From contig NZ_JANHDK010000001.1 of NCBI RefSeq assembly GCF_024494725.1, positions 806,001 through 870,000 on the forward strand: a DNA stretch of 64,000 nt, read 5' to 3'. How positions within the stretch are numbered: the first letter of the stretch is position 1; every line of letters starts with the position of its first letter. Below the pieces are notes generated by a model. The model ran no database searches. It was not told where the DNA came from and saw only the letters and a list, made by a program, of their open reading frames with translations. The translations under genes were made by a program, and so were the position numbers. This document shows, in pieces, positions 35,238 to 43,718 of this stretch. This DNA is from Haloplanus ruber (GTDB lineage Archaea; Halobacteriota; Halobacteria; Halobacteriales; Haloferacaceae).

Positions 35238-36317
35238 ATGGATGTCGCGGCGTGGGAACGACGGATCGCCGTCCACGCGCCGTCACTCATCGTCATTCTC
35301 GCACTCGCTGTCGCCGTCGTCTCGGTAGCCAACTTCCTCTCCGATGTCGGACAGTTGGGAGTCAGTCTCGGCCCCGTTCTCTCGCTTGCCCTCTGTCTCT
35401 CGCTGTCGGCCGGCCTGTTCTGGTTGGGTCGCTGGCTCTCTGGGAGTGACCTCCCCGTGGCGGACACGTGGTCGGTCGTCCGGTGGTGTCTCGTGGGGAT
35501 GGCTGTCTTCGTCGCCCTGTCCTCGCTGACGGTCGGGATCCGACTCCTAGAGGGACGGGCCGTCGGTGAGGCGATGTTCGGCGTCATCGTCGTCGGCGCG
35601 GGCGGCGGCATCGGCGGTGGCGTAGTCGGCATCTACTACGCCCGGGCGAAGCGCTCGGCTCAGGAGGCCGACCACCGCCGGGACGCCCTCGTCTTCCTGA
35701 ACAGCCACCTCCGACACAACGCGCTGAACGCGACGCAGGTGATCCAGGGATACACCGGACTGCTCGCCGAGCAAACCGAGGGGACCGAGGAGTACCTCGA
35801 CCCCATCGAGCGGCGGAGCGACGCCATCGCGGCGCTGATCGAGGACGTGAAGCGGCTGTCAGACGTCTTCGCCGGGGAGCAGGAGCCGGCGCCGATGGAT
35901 ATCTCGACGAGCATCCTGCGGGTCGCCGAGGATATCAGGGCGGCGTATCCGGCGGCGACCGTCGAGGTGGACGTAGACCCGGAGCTGTACGTACTGGCGA
36001 CCGACGCCGTCTCGGCGGTGTTCACGAACCTCCTCCGCAACGCGGTCCAGCACCACGACGGCTCGGAGCCGACGGTGTGGGTTACCGCCGAGCGCCGAGA
36101 GCGGACCGTCCGCGTGTTCGTCACCGACGACGGCCCGGGAATCCGCGACGACGTGAAAGCCCACCTGTTCGAGTCGGCCATCGAATCCGGCGAGGGGCGG
36201 GGCATCGCGCTCGTCAAGACGCTGTTGAACCACTACGACGGTGACATCGAGGTGCGTGACAACGACCCTCGCGGAACCGAAGTCGTCGTCGAACTCCGGC
36301 GACCGCCGGCGCGCTGA
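35238..36317 (+). CDS. Membrane histidine kinase
   Basis: The 359-residue sensor kinase has about four hydrophobic segments at 15-35, 44-65, 83-104 and 112-134, then a cytoplasmic kinase. The phospho-acceptor is likely His160 in HLRHNALN, in the haloarchaeal DHp style; ATP-binding boxes follow as NLLRNAVQH (N), DDGPGI (G1) and GRGIALVKTLL (G2). There is no PAS or GAF domain, so the sensed signal probably acts through the membrane part. No response regulator is adjacent; it is followed 30 bp later by an aldo/keto reductase on the same strand. The partner is unknown. Confidence 0.9.
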   Translation: MDVAAWERRIAVHAPSLIVILALAVAVVSVANFLSDVGQLGVSLGPVLSLALCLSLSAGLFWLGRWLSGSDLPVADTWSVVRWCLVGMAVFVALSSLTVGIRLLEGRAVGEAMFGVIVVGAGGGIGGGVVGIYYARAKRSAQEADHRRDALVFLNSHLRHNALNATQVIQGYTGLLAEQTEGTEEYLDPIERRSDAIAALIEDVKRLSDVFAGEQEPAPMDISTSILRVAEDIRAAYPAATVEVDVDPELYVLATDAVSAVFTNLLRNAVQHHDGSEPTVWVTAERRERTVRVFVTDDGPGIRDDVKAHLFESAIESGEGRGIALVKTLLNHYDGDIEVRDNDPRGTEVVVELRRPPAR

Positions 36318-36347
36318 TTATATCCCGCCAGCGGGTCAACGGAGCGT

Positions 36348-37193
36348 ATGCGATCACTCGACGACACCGGCGGAACGTTCGCCATCGGCGGCGAAGACGC
36401 GGTCAACCGCCTCGGCCTGGGTGCGATGCGCATCACCGGCGAGGGCGTCCTCGGACCCCCGGAGGACACCGCCGCGGCCCGGCGCGTTCTCGACCGGGCG
36501 GCCGAACTCGGCGTCGACCTCGTCGACACCGCGGACGCGTACGGCCCAGGGACCAGCGAGCGTCTGCTCCGTGAGGCCGGGACGCCAGACGACGCCTTCG
36601 TCGCCACCAAGGGTGGCTTGCTTCGCTCGCCCGACGGCGACTGGCTCCGTCACGGCGACCCCGAGTACCTCCGGAACGCCGCGCTGTGTAGCCGCGACCG
36701 CCTCGGCGTCGAGACGATCGACCTGTACCAGTACCACGCACCCGACCCCGACGTGTCCATCGAGGCGTCGATGCAGGCACTCGCCGACCTCAAGGACCGT
36801 GGCCTGATCCGTCACGTCGGCGTCAGCAACGTCTCCGTCGACCAACTGGAACGCGCTCGCGACGTCGTCGAGGTAGCGACCGTGCAAAACGAGTACAGCG
36901 TCGCCGACCGCACCCACGACGACGTCCTCGACGTCTGCGAGGCGAACGACATCGGGTTCCTACCCTACTTCCCGCTCGGGGGCGGCGACCTCGGGGCGAA
37001 AGCCGACGCTCTCGACGCCGTGGCCGAGGCCCACGACGCGACGCCGCGACAGGTCGCACTGGCGTGGCTGCTCGACCGCTCGCCGGTGGTCCTCCCCATC
37101 CCCGGAACGTCGAGTGTCACACACCTAGAGGAGAACGTCGCCGCGGCCACACTCGACCTCGCAGACGACGAGATGCGGCGCCTGTCCGCCTAG
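36348..37193 (+). CDS. Aldo/keto reductase
   Basis: The 281-residue (beta/alpha)8 barrel has the AKR catalytic set: Asp and Tyr in DTADAYGPG, Lys in VATKGG and His in YQYHAPD. Late segments GFLPYFPLGGG and VLPIPGTSSVTHL bind NAD(P)H. It reduces aldehydes or ketones; the substrate is not visible. The gene begins 30 bp after the histidine kinase gene, with TATA-like TTATATC in between, so it may have its own promoter. Length and motif order are normal for the family. Confidence 0.9.
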   Translation: MRSLDDTGGTFAIGGEDAVNRLGLGAMRITGEGVLGPPEDTAAARRVLDRAAELGVDLVDTADAYGPGTSERLLREAGTPDDAFVATKGGLLRSPDGDWLRHGDPEYLRNAALCSRDRLGVETIDLYQYHAPDPDVSIEASMQALADLKDRGLIRHVGVSNVSVDQLERARDVVEVATVQNEYSVADRTHDDVLDVCEANDIGFLPYFPLGGGDLGAKADALDAVAEAHDATPRQVALAWLLDRSPVVLPIPGTSSVTHLEENVAAATLDLADDEMRRLSA

Positions 37194-37383
37194 GTGGGGC
37201 CGAGAGTCACAGGCGGTTGCCGGCGTCGGCTACTGGCCGCCGACTCGCCCGGTGCCTTCGGGCTGGCTGCCGTCGCGGCTGTGGGTGTCGACCACGACGG
37301 CGGCGTTTTGCGACCCCTCGTGGTCGGTCTCGGTGAACGCGTGACCGAGCCATCCGCTAAATAACCCCCCGGCGAGCGGACGC

Positions 37384-38172
37384 TCAGGACGGCTGCTCCG
37401 GGAGGCGTGTCAGGGCCGGTTGGTAGTCGGTGACGAGCGTCTCGACGATGGCGTCGACGGTGTCGGATTCGAAGGTCCAGAAGCCGGTGTACCGTCCGTT
37501 GTCGTCCTCGCGTGCGAGCAAGGCGCCGTCGTCGTCGTCTTCGGGACCACGGTACGCGACGAACCAGTAGTCGCCGACGCTCGCATCGGCTTCGTCGGCG
37601 TAGGCGGCCACACCGCTCCAGTCCGATGGCGTCCAGTCGCGTCGCCCGTAGACCGTCGTTTCCACCCCGCATCCGGAGAGCTTCCGGTATCGCGACCACA
37701 GCGCCGGATCGTCACGCAGGAGAGAGAAGCGCTGAATCCCCGCGTGGAGTTCCCCGACTCCACGACGCCACGCGCGGGTCTCGAGCAGGTGCGAGACACA
37801 GGCCAGCGCGAGTTTCCCCTCGGCGGACAGTGAGTAGACGTTGCCGTCGAGTCGAGCGAGAAAGCCCTCGACGGCGGCGTTCTGGTCGCCCACGATGTCC
37901 GAATCGGGACCGATGTCGCCGTCGAGAGAGTCATAGAGGTACTCGTGGAGTTCGGCGACGCCGATAGAGCCGAGGTAGTCGTCGCCGTCGGTGAGCACCA
38001 GAAACGCGTCGGGAAGCGCGGAGACGGAGACGTGCTCCGTTTCGAGGTCGAACCGGTCGAAGTACTCGACAATATCGTCGACCTTCGAGTCGACCCCAGC
38101 ACCATTCACGACGGCGATGCGTCGTCGATGGCACTCCAGTTCGTCGATGAACCGCTGGAGGGAACGTGGCAC
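37384..38172 (-). CDS. DICT sensory-domain protein
   Basis: The 262-residue protein resembles haloarchaeal DICT-domain proteins: a helical N-terminus SLQRFIDELECHRRRIAVVNG, strands with DAFLVLTDGDDYLG, a central region GVGELHAGIQRFSLL and a C-terminal alpha/beta part with TTVYGRRDW and DYWFVAYRGPEDDDDG. DICT domains are predicted light- or signal-sensing modules linked to cyclases and kinases. The GTG at 38172 is chosen because TATA-like CGTATTAG at 38214-38207 puts the transcript start near 38184; starts further upstream would precede it. No output domain is fused. Confidence 0.65.
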   Translation of the reverse strand: MPRSLQRFIDELECHRRRIAVVNGAGVDSKVDDIVEYFDRFDLETEHVSVSALPDAFLVLTDGDDYLGSIGVAELHEYLYDSLDGDIGPDSDIVGDQNAAVEGFLARLDGNVYSLSAEGKLALACVSHLLETRAWRRGVGELHAGIQRFSLLRDDPALWSRYRKLSGCGVETTVYGRRDWTPSDWSGVAAYADEADASVGDYWFVAYRGPEDDDDGALLAREDDNGRYTGFWTFESDTVDAIVETLVTDYQPALTRLPEQPS

Positions 38173-38232
38173 TGTGTACCCTTGCACCCCGTTTGTCGGC
38201 AACCCACTAATACGCTCGGGCAGCGGATCCGG

Positions 38233-38475
38233 CTATCCGAGAAACGTCGCCAGAAAGAGCAGGGCGAACCCGAGGGAGAGACAGAACCCGCCGACCCGAC
38301 CGATCCAGGTGTGTTCTCGGACCTCCGTGCGATTTCCCTCGATCCGGTAGTCCTGGAACTCCTCGTTGTACTCGACGTAGCTCGGCATCTGGAAGAACTC
38401 CACGAACACCAGCGCGCCGCCGAGTGCGCCGAGGGCCGATCCGAGCAGTCTGAGTGCGTTCGCGACGGCTACCAT
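38233..38475 (-). CDS. Small membrane protein, two TM segments
   Basis: The 80-residue protein starts MVAVANALRLLGSALGALGGALVFVEF, a hydrophobic helix, followed by a hydrophilic loop with PSYVEYNEEFQDYRIEGNRT and a second hydrophobic helix near residues 60-80 ending AFALLFLATFLG-like. I do not recognise the family. It is probably an integral membrane protein of unknown role. The ATG at 38475 is preferred over upstream GTGs because it starts at the first helix. It lies head to head with the phospholipase D-like gene 48 bp away. Confidence 0.6.
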   Translation of the reverse strand: MVAVANALRLLGSALGALGGALVFVEFFQMPSYVEYNEEFQDYRIEGNRTEVREHTWIGRVGGFCLSLGFALLFLATFLG

Positions 38476-38523
38476 GCCCGGACGGGCGACTGACGGGGAC
38501 AAAAATCCTCCGAAGCTTCATAC

Positions 38524-40170
38524 GTGAACACGGGACCAGGGCCGGCCGTGCCCCATTCACGTTTCGATCCGTGGCCCGTGCTCGCCGCCGTGTTCGCCCT
38601 CGGTGTGGCGGCGACGGTTGCGGCGCCAGTGACCGCCGCCACCACTCCCACGCCGCCGGCCATCGTCGGCGCCGTCCCCAACCCGGCCGTGGACGGCGAT
38701 ACCGGCGAGTTCGTCGTCGTGGCCGTCCCGAAAGCGGCCGCGAACTGGACGCTGAGCGACGGCGAGACGACCGTGTCGCTCCCGACCGATCCGGCCGAGC
38801 GCCCGGGGACACGGTTCGCCGTCGGAGACGATCCGAACGCGACGCGACGGCTGGCCGAGGTGCCGGTCCTCGGCGTCTCCCGGCTGTCGCTCTCTAACGC
38901 CGGCGAACGGCTCACGCTCCGTCGCGACGGGGCCGTCGTCGCACGCCTCGACTACCGGGACGCCCCCGAAGGGGAGCGACTCGTCGTCGAGGGTGACGGC
39001 CGCCGGTGGCGTCCCGTCGGGTTCGAGCCACGCGCGGTCCGAACTCACGGCACCGCGAGAGTTCGTGGGTTCCTCCTCCCGGACAGCCCCGAGGTCCCCC
39101 TCGATACGCTCCGTGGGGCCGAGCGTCGACTCCTGCTCGCGGGCTATACGTTCACCAGCGAGCGAGTTGCCGACGCGCTCGTTGCCGCCGCCGAGCGCGG
39201 GGTCAGGGTCCGCGTCCTCGTCGACGCCGATCCGGTCGGCGGCCGCTCCGCGCGTGGGGCCGCGGCCCTCGACCGACTCGCCAACGCGGGAATCGAGGTG
39301 TCGGTTCTCGGCGGGCCTCACGCCCGCTTCGAATACCACCACCCGAAGTACGCCGTCGTCGACGACCGTGCGCTCGTACTGTCGGAAAACTGGAAGCCGG
39401 CCGGGGTCGGCGGCCGGAGCAGCCGGGGATGGGGTGTCGTCGTCGACTCCCGGTCGGTCGCGGACGATCTGGCCGGTCTCTTCCGGAACGACGCGAGTGG
39501 GCGGGACGCGATTCCCTGGCGGCGCCACCGGCGGGGGAAACGGTTCGACGCGGGGGCGGCAGCCAACGGAACCTATCCGTCACGGATCGACCCGCTGACG
39601 GCGACCGGCCGCGTCCGCGTTCTCACCGCACCGGGAAACGCCGAGTCGGCGGTCGTGAGGATGATTGACGACGCCGACGACCGGGTGGACGTGATCCAGC
39701 CGAGCATCGGCCGCCGCGACGGGCCGCTGCTGCGAGCGACGGTGCGGGCCGCCGAGCGTGGCGTCCGGGTGCGGGTCCTGCTCTCCGGGGCGTGGTACGT
39801 CGCCGAGGAGAACGACGCCTTGGTCGACTGGCTGAACGGCATCGCCGAGCGGCGCGACCTGCCGCTCACGGCACGACTCGCCGAGCCTCGCGGACGGTAC
39901 GAGAAGGTCCACGCCAAGGGCGTCGTCGCGGACGACACGGTGATCGTCGGAAGCCTGAACTGGAACGCAAACGCCGTCGCGGACAACCGCGAGGTGGCGG
40001 TGGCCGTCCGGAGCGACGACCTGGCGACGCACTTCCGCGAGGCCTTCGCGGCCGACTGGGCGGGGGACACAGGGCGGACAACGTGGGTGCTCGCGGCCGG
40101 CGCGCTCGCGGCGCTGCTCGTCGCCATCGTGATCGCGAGAAAGACGGTTCGGTTCGGGGACCGGCGGTGA
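38524..40170 (+). CDS. Membrane-anchored phospholipase D-superfamily protein
   Basis: The 548-residue protein starts at GTG, with an N-terminal hydrophobic signal (about residues 18-38, PWPVLAAVFALGVAATV). An extracellular domain with beta-sandwich (lamin-tail-like) character follows, to about residue 150. Two PLD catalytic motifs come next: HHPKYAVVDDRALVLSENW and VHAKGVVADDTVIVGSLNW (HxK...D...N). A C-terminal hydrophobic helix (about 520-542) and basic tail anchor it. Two HKD sites in one chain form a complete active site, so it is likely a surface nuclease or phospholipase. Substrate is inference only. Confidence 0.87.
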   Translation: MNTGPGPAVPHSRFDPWPVLAAVFALGVAATVAAPVTAATTPTPPAIVGAVPNPAVDGDTGEFVVVAVPKAAANWTLSDGETTVSLPTDPAERPGTRFAVGDDPNATRRLAEVPVLGVSRLSLSNAGERLTLRRDGAVVARLDYRDAPEGERLVVEGDGRRWRPVGFEPRAVRTHGTARVRGFLLPDSPEVPLDTLRGAERRLLLAGYTFTSERVADALVAAAERGVRVRVLVDADPVGGRSARGAAALDRLANAGIEVSVLGGPHARFEYHHPKYAVVDDRALVLSENWKPAGVGGRSSRGWGVVVDSRSVADDLAGLFRNDASGRDAIPWRRHRRGKRFDAGAAANGTYPSRIDPLTATGRVRVLTAPGNAESAVVRMIDDADDRVDVIQPSIGRRDGPLLRATVRAAERGVRVRVLLSGAWYVAEENDALVDWLNGIAERRDLPLTARLAEPRGRYEKVHAKGVVADDTVIVGSLNWNANAVADNREVAVAVRSDDLATHFREAFAADWAGDTGRTTWVLAAGALAALLVAIVIARKTVRFGDRR

Positions 40171-40186
40171 GTGACGCCCGGGCCGC

Positions 40187-42094
40187 TCAGGGATCGAGTG
40201 TCGTCGCGCTCGACAGCGCCTCGTCGAGTTCCGCGTCGGCCATCTTCTCGACGAGCGCGTCGATTACCTCGCTTCGCATGCCCTTCACGAACTTGATCGA
40301 CCCGACGACGAGGTGACCGCCGCCGGAGACGCCGCCGCCGACGACCTCCTCGTCGAGTTCGGCCACCATCTCGGGGATGTCGAGGCGGACACCGTCCGAG
40401 CGAAGCACGGCGAAGTCGGGACCGTAGCCGATAGTGATGACGGGATCGCCCGTCTCCTCGACCTTCCGGTCGTGAAGGTTGCCGGTGGTCTTGCCTGGCG
40501 CGGGGTAGGTGAACCGGTAGGCGAAGTCGTCGAGGTCGACCCGGTACAGGTGGGCGTCGTTGTCCAGTCGTTCGTGCTCGACGTGCGGGTCGAGCGCGGC
40601 GAGTTGGCGGTCGATGTCGCGCTCGGCCCGGTCGGCGAGAAAGTCGACGAGTTCCGCGTGCCGGCGCTCGTCGTCACAATCGACGTTCAGAACGTCGCTG
40701 ACGAGTGTCTCGCCCTCGCTGTATCGGAGCCAGTGGGCGGCGTAATCGAGCGCCTCGCCGATACGGACGAGATCCGTGCGGTCGTAGCCCGCCTCGCCGG
40801 CTAGGTCGACGAAGGCGTCCATCGCTTCGGCCTTCGACCGGTCAGAGAGTCCCGCAACCGCGGGGACGTGCCGGAGTTCGTCGGTCATCTCCGGGTCGAT
40901 CATCCGCGCGAGTTCGACACACATCATCCCCGTGGTGATGCGGTAATCCTCGCCGTGGAGGTAGGGGTTGACGTGGGCGTCGAGAAGGTCCTCGACGGCC
41001 TCGGGATCGGGGTGGTGGTGGTCGACGACGGCGATGGGGACATCGTAGTGGGCGAGGTTCTCGTAGGCGGGGACGTCCTCCTCGGTGCTGCCGTTGTCGA
41101 GCATGAGCAAGAGCGGAAGCTTCTGCCCGTGGCGCTCGCGGCCTTCGAGCGCGAAGTTGAGGTCGCGGGTGACGTCTTCCATCTCGTAGAACGGCGCCTT
41201 GCTCGGGAGGCGCTTGATGAGGTGTCGGGAGGCGTCCTCGTCGTCGTGGACGGCGGCGATGAAGCGTTCGAGCGCCACCTGGACCGGGAGCGAGGCACAC
41301 ATGCCGTCGCCGTCGGCGTGGTGGCGAACCCTGATCGGCCGTCCTTCGAGGACGGTCCGTCGGAGCCGTCGGGCGAGGGATTCGAGGCCGGGACGGAGCT
41401 TCTCGAACTCGGCCCACTCGACGAGCGGCTCGACGTCGTGGGGGTCCGCGCGCTCGGCCAAGCCGGCGTCGACGGCTTCGTGGACCTGTTCGGCGGCCGA
41501 CCCGTTCAGTCGGGCGAGCGACTCGACCTCGATCTGTGGGCTCCCCTCGTGTTCCTCGACCGTGCCCGAGATACGGACGGCGTCGTCGAGTTCCACGTCG
41601 GGGTGGGCGCGGACGCCCGCCTCCTCGAAGGCCGTGCAGGCGACGATGCCGGTCGCGTCACAGCAACGGAAGACGGTCGGGCCAGCGGTCTGTTTGACCT
41701 GGATGATCCGCCCCTCGATGGTGACCGTCTCACCGACCGAAAGCTCCGCGGCTCGCGTGATCGTCGGCTGGTGGTCGACGGCGACGGTGCGGTAGTCGTC
41801 GAGGTCGGCCTCCGCGAAGGCGACGTCGCCGTCGTCACGGATCTCGTCGAGTTCGACGAGTAGTCGGTCGCCGACGTCGTAGTCGCCATCGAGGTTCGAC
41901 TCGTGGACGAGACCCGAAACCTCGTCCGAGACGTCGACGAAGATTCCGTAGGCGACGACGCCGTTGACGACGGCGTGATAGTACTCGCCGACGTCTACGT
42001 CCTCGGCCGTGCAGTCGGGTGCGAGATCGTAGACGACGGGGCGGGACTCGCCCCGGGTGTCGGTGCCGGAATCCCCGGCATTCCCAGCTGTCAT
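40187..42094 (-). CDS. recJ: RecJ-like DHH exonuclease/phosphoesterase with S1 and OB domains
   Basis: The 635-residue protein has an N-terminal S1 RNA-binding-type domain (VVNGVVAYGIFVDVSDEVSGLVHESNL), an OB-fold segment (VTIEGRIIQVKQTAGPTVFRC), and a DHH core with HHADGDG, LLMLDNGS and VDHHHPDP as metal-binding motifs, then a DHHA1-type tail with GYGPDFAVLRSDG and GGGHLVVG. Archaeal RecJ-like proteins degrade single-stranded DNA or RNA and some associate with GINS at replication forks. It appears intact. The ATG at 42094 precedes the S1 domain; longer upstream frames are antisense to the start of the divergent ribL region. Confidence 0.9.
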   Translation of the reverse strand: MTAGNAGDSGTDTRGESRPVVYDLAPDCTAEDVDVGEYYHAVVNGVVAYGIFVDVSDEVSGLVHESNLDGDYDVGDRLLVELDEIRDDGDVAFAEADLDDYRTVAVDHQPTITRAAELSVGETVTIEGRIIQVKQTAGPTVFRCCDATGIVACTAFEEAGVRAHPDVELDDAVRISGTVEEHEGSPQIEVESLARLNGSAAEQVHEAVDAGLAERADPHDVEPLVEWAEFEKLRPGLESLARRLRRTVLEGRPIRVRHHADGDGMCASLPVQVALERFIAAVHDDEDASRHLIKRLPSKAPFYEMEDVTRDLNFALEGRERHGQKLPLLLMLDNGSTEEDVPAYENLAHYDVPIAVVDHHHPDPEAVEDLLDAHVNPYLHGEDYRITTGMMCVELARMIDPEMTDELRHVPAVAGLSDRSKAEAMDAFVDLAGEAGYDRTDLVRIGEALDYAAHWLRYSEGETLVSDVLNVDCDDERRHAELVDFLADRAERDIDRQLAALDPHVEHERLDNDAHLYRVDLDDFAYRFTYPAPGKTTGNLHDRKVEETGDPVITIGYGPDFAVLRSDGVRLDIPEMVAELDEEVVGGGVSGGGHLVVGSIKFVKGMRSEVIDALVEKMADAELDEALSSATTLDP

Positions 42095-42314
42095 ATCACT
42101 GTGTGATCGGTGCCCGAAGTTAAGCCTTGCAGAATACGTCCGTGCTGGGACCGCCGCGCTCGCGTCGTCGTCGGGCATCCGGAACGCTTAGAAGGCGACG
42201 CCACCGAGCCGTAGCTATGCGGTGTCTCGGGATGGAATCCGTCGACCGAACCGCCGAACCCTCCATGGCGGACACGCCCGAACGCCCACGGTGGGGAGGC
42301 GTCGACTGCGACCC

Positions 42315-42740
42315 ATGACCGCCGTCGTCGCCCAGGGCACCTTCGATATCCTCCATCCCGGTCACGTCCACTATCTCTCCGACGCCGCCGCGATGGGTGA
42401 TCGACTGCACGTCATCGTCGCGCGCGGAGAGAACGTCACCCACAAGCCGAAGCCGATCCTGTCGGACGGCCAGCGTCGCCGGATGGTCGCGGCGCTCGAC
42501 GTCGTCGACGAGGCCCATCTCGGTCATCCAGAGGACATCTTCGTCCCGATCGAACGTATCGACCCCGACGTCATCGTCCTCGGTTACGATCAACATCACG
42601 ACGAGGAACACCTCCAGTCGGCTCTTCGGTCACGAGGTATCGACTGTCGGGTGGACCGGGCGTCGGCACGCGACGCGCCCGCGGAGGAACTATCCTCGAC
42701 CGGGCACATCGTCGATCGGATCGTCGAGCGTCGGAGTTAG
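42315..42740 (+). CDS. ribL: Archaeal FAD synthetase
   Basis: The 141-residue nucleotidyltransferase makes FAD from FMN and ATP or CTP. It has [14 protein letters not shown] with the HxGH motif, an adjacent [18 protein letters not shown] segment, and the late ISSTSGHIV-like motif seen as [11 protein letters not shown]. This matches RibL of methanogens rather than the bacterial fused RibF. The ATG at 42315 is the obvious start ([11 protein letters not shown]). It is a single gene; a divergent promoter region separates it from recJ and it converges on coxB. Confidence 0.88.
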   Translation: MTAVVAQGTFDILHPGHVHYLSDAAAMGDRLHVIVARGENVTHKPKPILSDGQRRRMVAALDVVDEAHLGHPEDIFVPIERIDPDVIVLGYDQHHDEEHLQSALRSRGIDCRVDRASARDAPAEELSSTGHIVDRIVERRS

Positions 42741-42775
42741 AAAGCGCCGTCGGGACGGCTGTTCGGGACGCGTAC

Positions 42776-43579
42776 CTACGCGAGGACCGGCGCCTGAGCG
42801 ACCGATTCGTCGTGTGCGCTGACGACTTCGTCGGTCTCCTCGGGTTCGAGGTCCCCGGAGGAATCGCTCTGTTGTTCTTCGACGAACTGCTGGTACTCGT
42901 CCTGAGAGACGACCTGAATCTCGAAGTACATCTGGGAGTGGGCGACGCCGCAGAACTCGGCGCAGTAGCCCTGGTAGGTGCCTTCCTCCAGCGGCACGGT
43001 CTTGATGACGTTCGATTGACCGGGCATGGCGTCCTGTTTCAGTCCCATCTGCGGGACGTGGAAGGCGTGTAATACGTCACTAGATGTGATATTGAAGTAG
43101 ACGTCTTGCCCGGCTGGAACCACGATGGTGGGCGACGTACTGGAAAGCGAGACGTCTTCCTGGGGGTAGCTTGCGCGCCAGCCCCACTGGAAGGCCTCCA
43201 TATGGACGAGGACGTCACCCTGGTCCGAGGCAATCTCTTCTTGGCCACCTTCGAAGGTGACGTTCTCGTTGGCGAGGACGCCGTAGGAGGCGACGCCGAC
43301 GAACAGTAGGATGATGGCAGTGGCGACGGTCCACGTGATCTCCAGCCGACGGTTCTCCTCGGTCGGGGACGCCTCGTCGGCGTTCTTGAACCGATACACC
43401 GTGTAGATGAGAATGCCCTCCACCAGAAGCGTGATCGGGACGCCGATCAGCAGGAGCTTCTGGTTCAGGTTGTTGATGAGTTCTGCGGACACCGAACTCT
43501 GGGCCGCGACTGGATCGGCGGCGAGGGAGAGAGCGACCGCCGACAGCAGCGACGCCAGCAGGAGGCGCGACCGTTTCAT
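42776..43579 (-). CDS. coxB: Cytochrome c oxidase subunit II
   Basis: The 267-residue subunit has an N-terminal signal-like hydrophobic stretch (residues 1-26), two transmembrane helices (about 41-62 and 80-103), and an extracellular cupredoxin domain carrying the CuA site: HAFHVPQMGL and CAEFCGVAHSQM give His, two Cys, His and Met ligands. It accepts electrons for the haem-copper oxidase. Subunit I is not in the window. The haem o synthase gene starts 140 bp away on the opposite strand, which fits co-regulation from the shared intergenic region. The C-terminal tail is acidic and probably flexible. Confidence 0.94.
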   Translation of the reverse strand: MKRSRLLLASLLSAVALSLAADPVAAQSSVSAELINNLNQKLLLIGVPITLLVEGILIYTVYRFKNADEASPTEENRRLEITWTVATAIILLFVGVASYGVLANENVTFEGGQEEIASDQGDVLVHMEAFQWGWRASYPQEDVSLSSTSPTIVVPAGQDVYFNITSSDVLHAFHVPQMGLKQDAMPGQSNVIKTVPLEEGTYQGYCAEFCGVAHSQMYFEIQVVSQDEYQQFVEEQQSDSSGDLEPEETDEVVSAHDESVAQAPVLA

Positions 43580-43606
43580 GCTCTATCGGTCGTTAGAATC
43601 ACCCCC

Positions 43607-43613
43607 GTAAATA
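43607..43613 (-). promoter_or_regulatory. TATA box of coxB
   Basis: On the minus strand TATTTAC lies about 30 nt before the coxB ATG at 43579, the spacing of a leaderless haloarchaeal promoter. Confidence 0.55.
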
Positions 43614-43718
43614 CCTACTGATAGGGCGGATCGGACGGCATCGAAGTACCAACCGGCGGGTGAGAAAAAGCGGGGCGCCTAAATAGGCGGATTACCAAGT
43701 TTCGGCAGTGATGGACAC

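Noticed and set aside
37230-37370. Possible small minus-strand gene (HAFTETDHEGSQNAAVVVDTHSRDG)
   Set aside because: The codon use looks coding-like but there is no start codon in frame and no recognised family; it may be a remnant.
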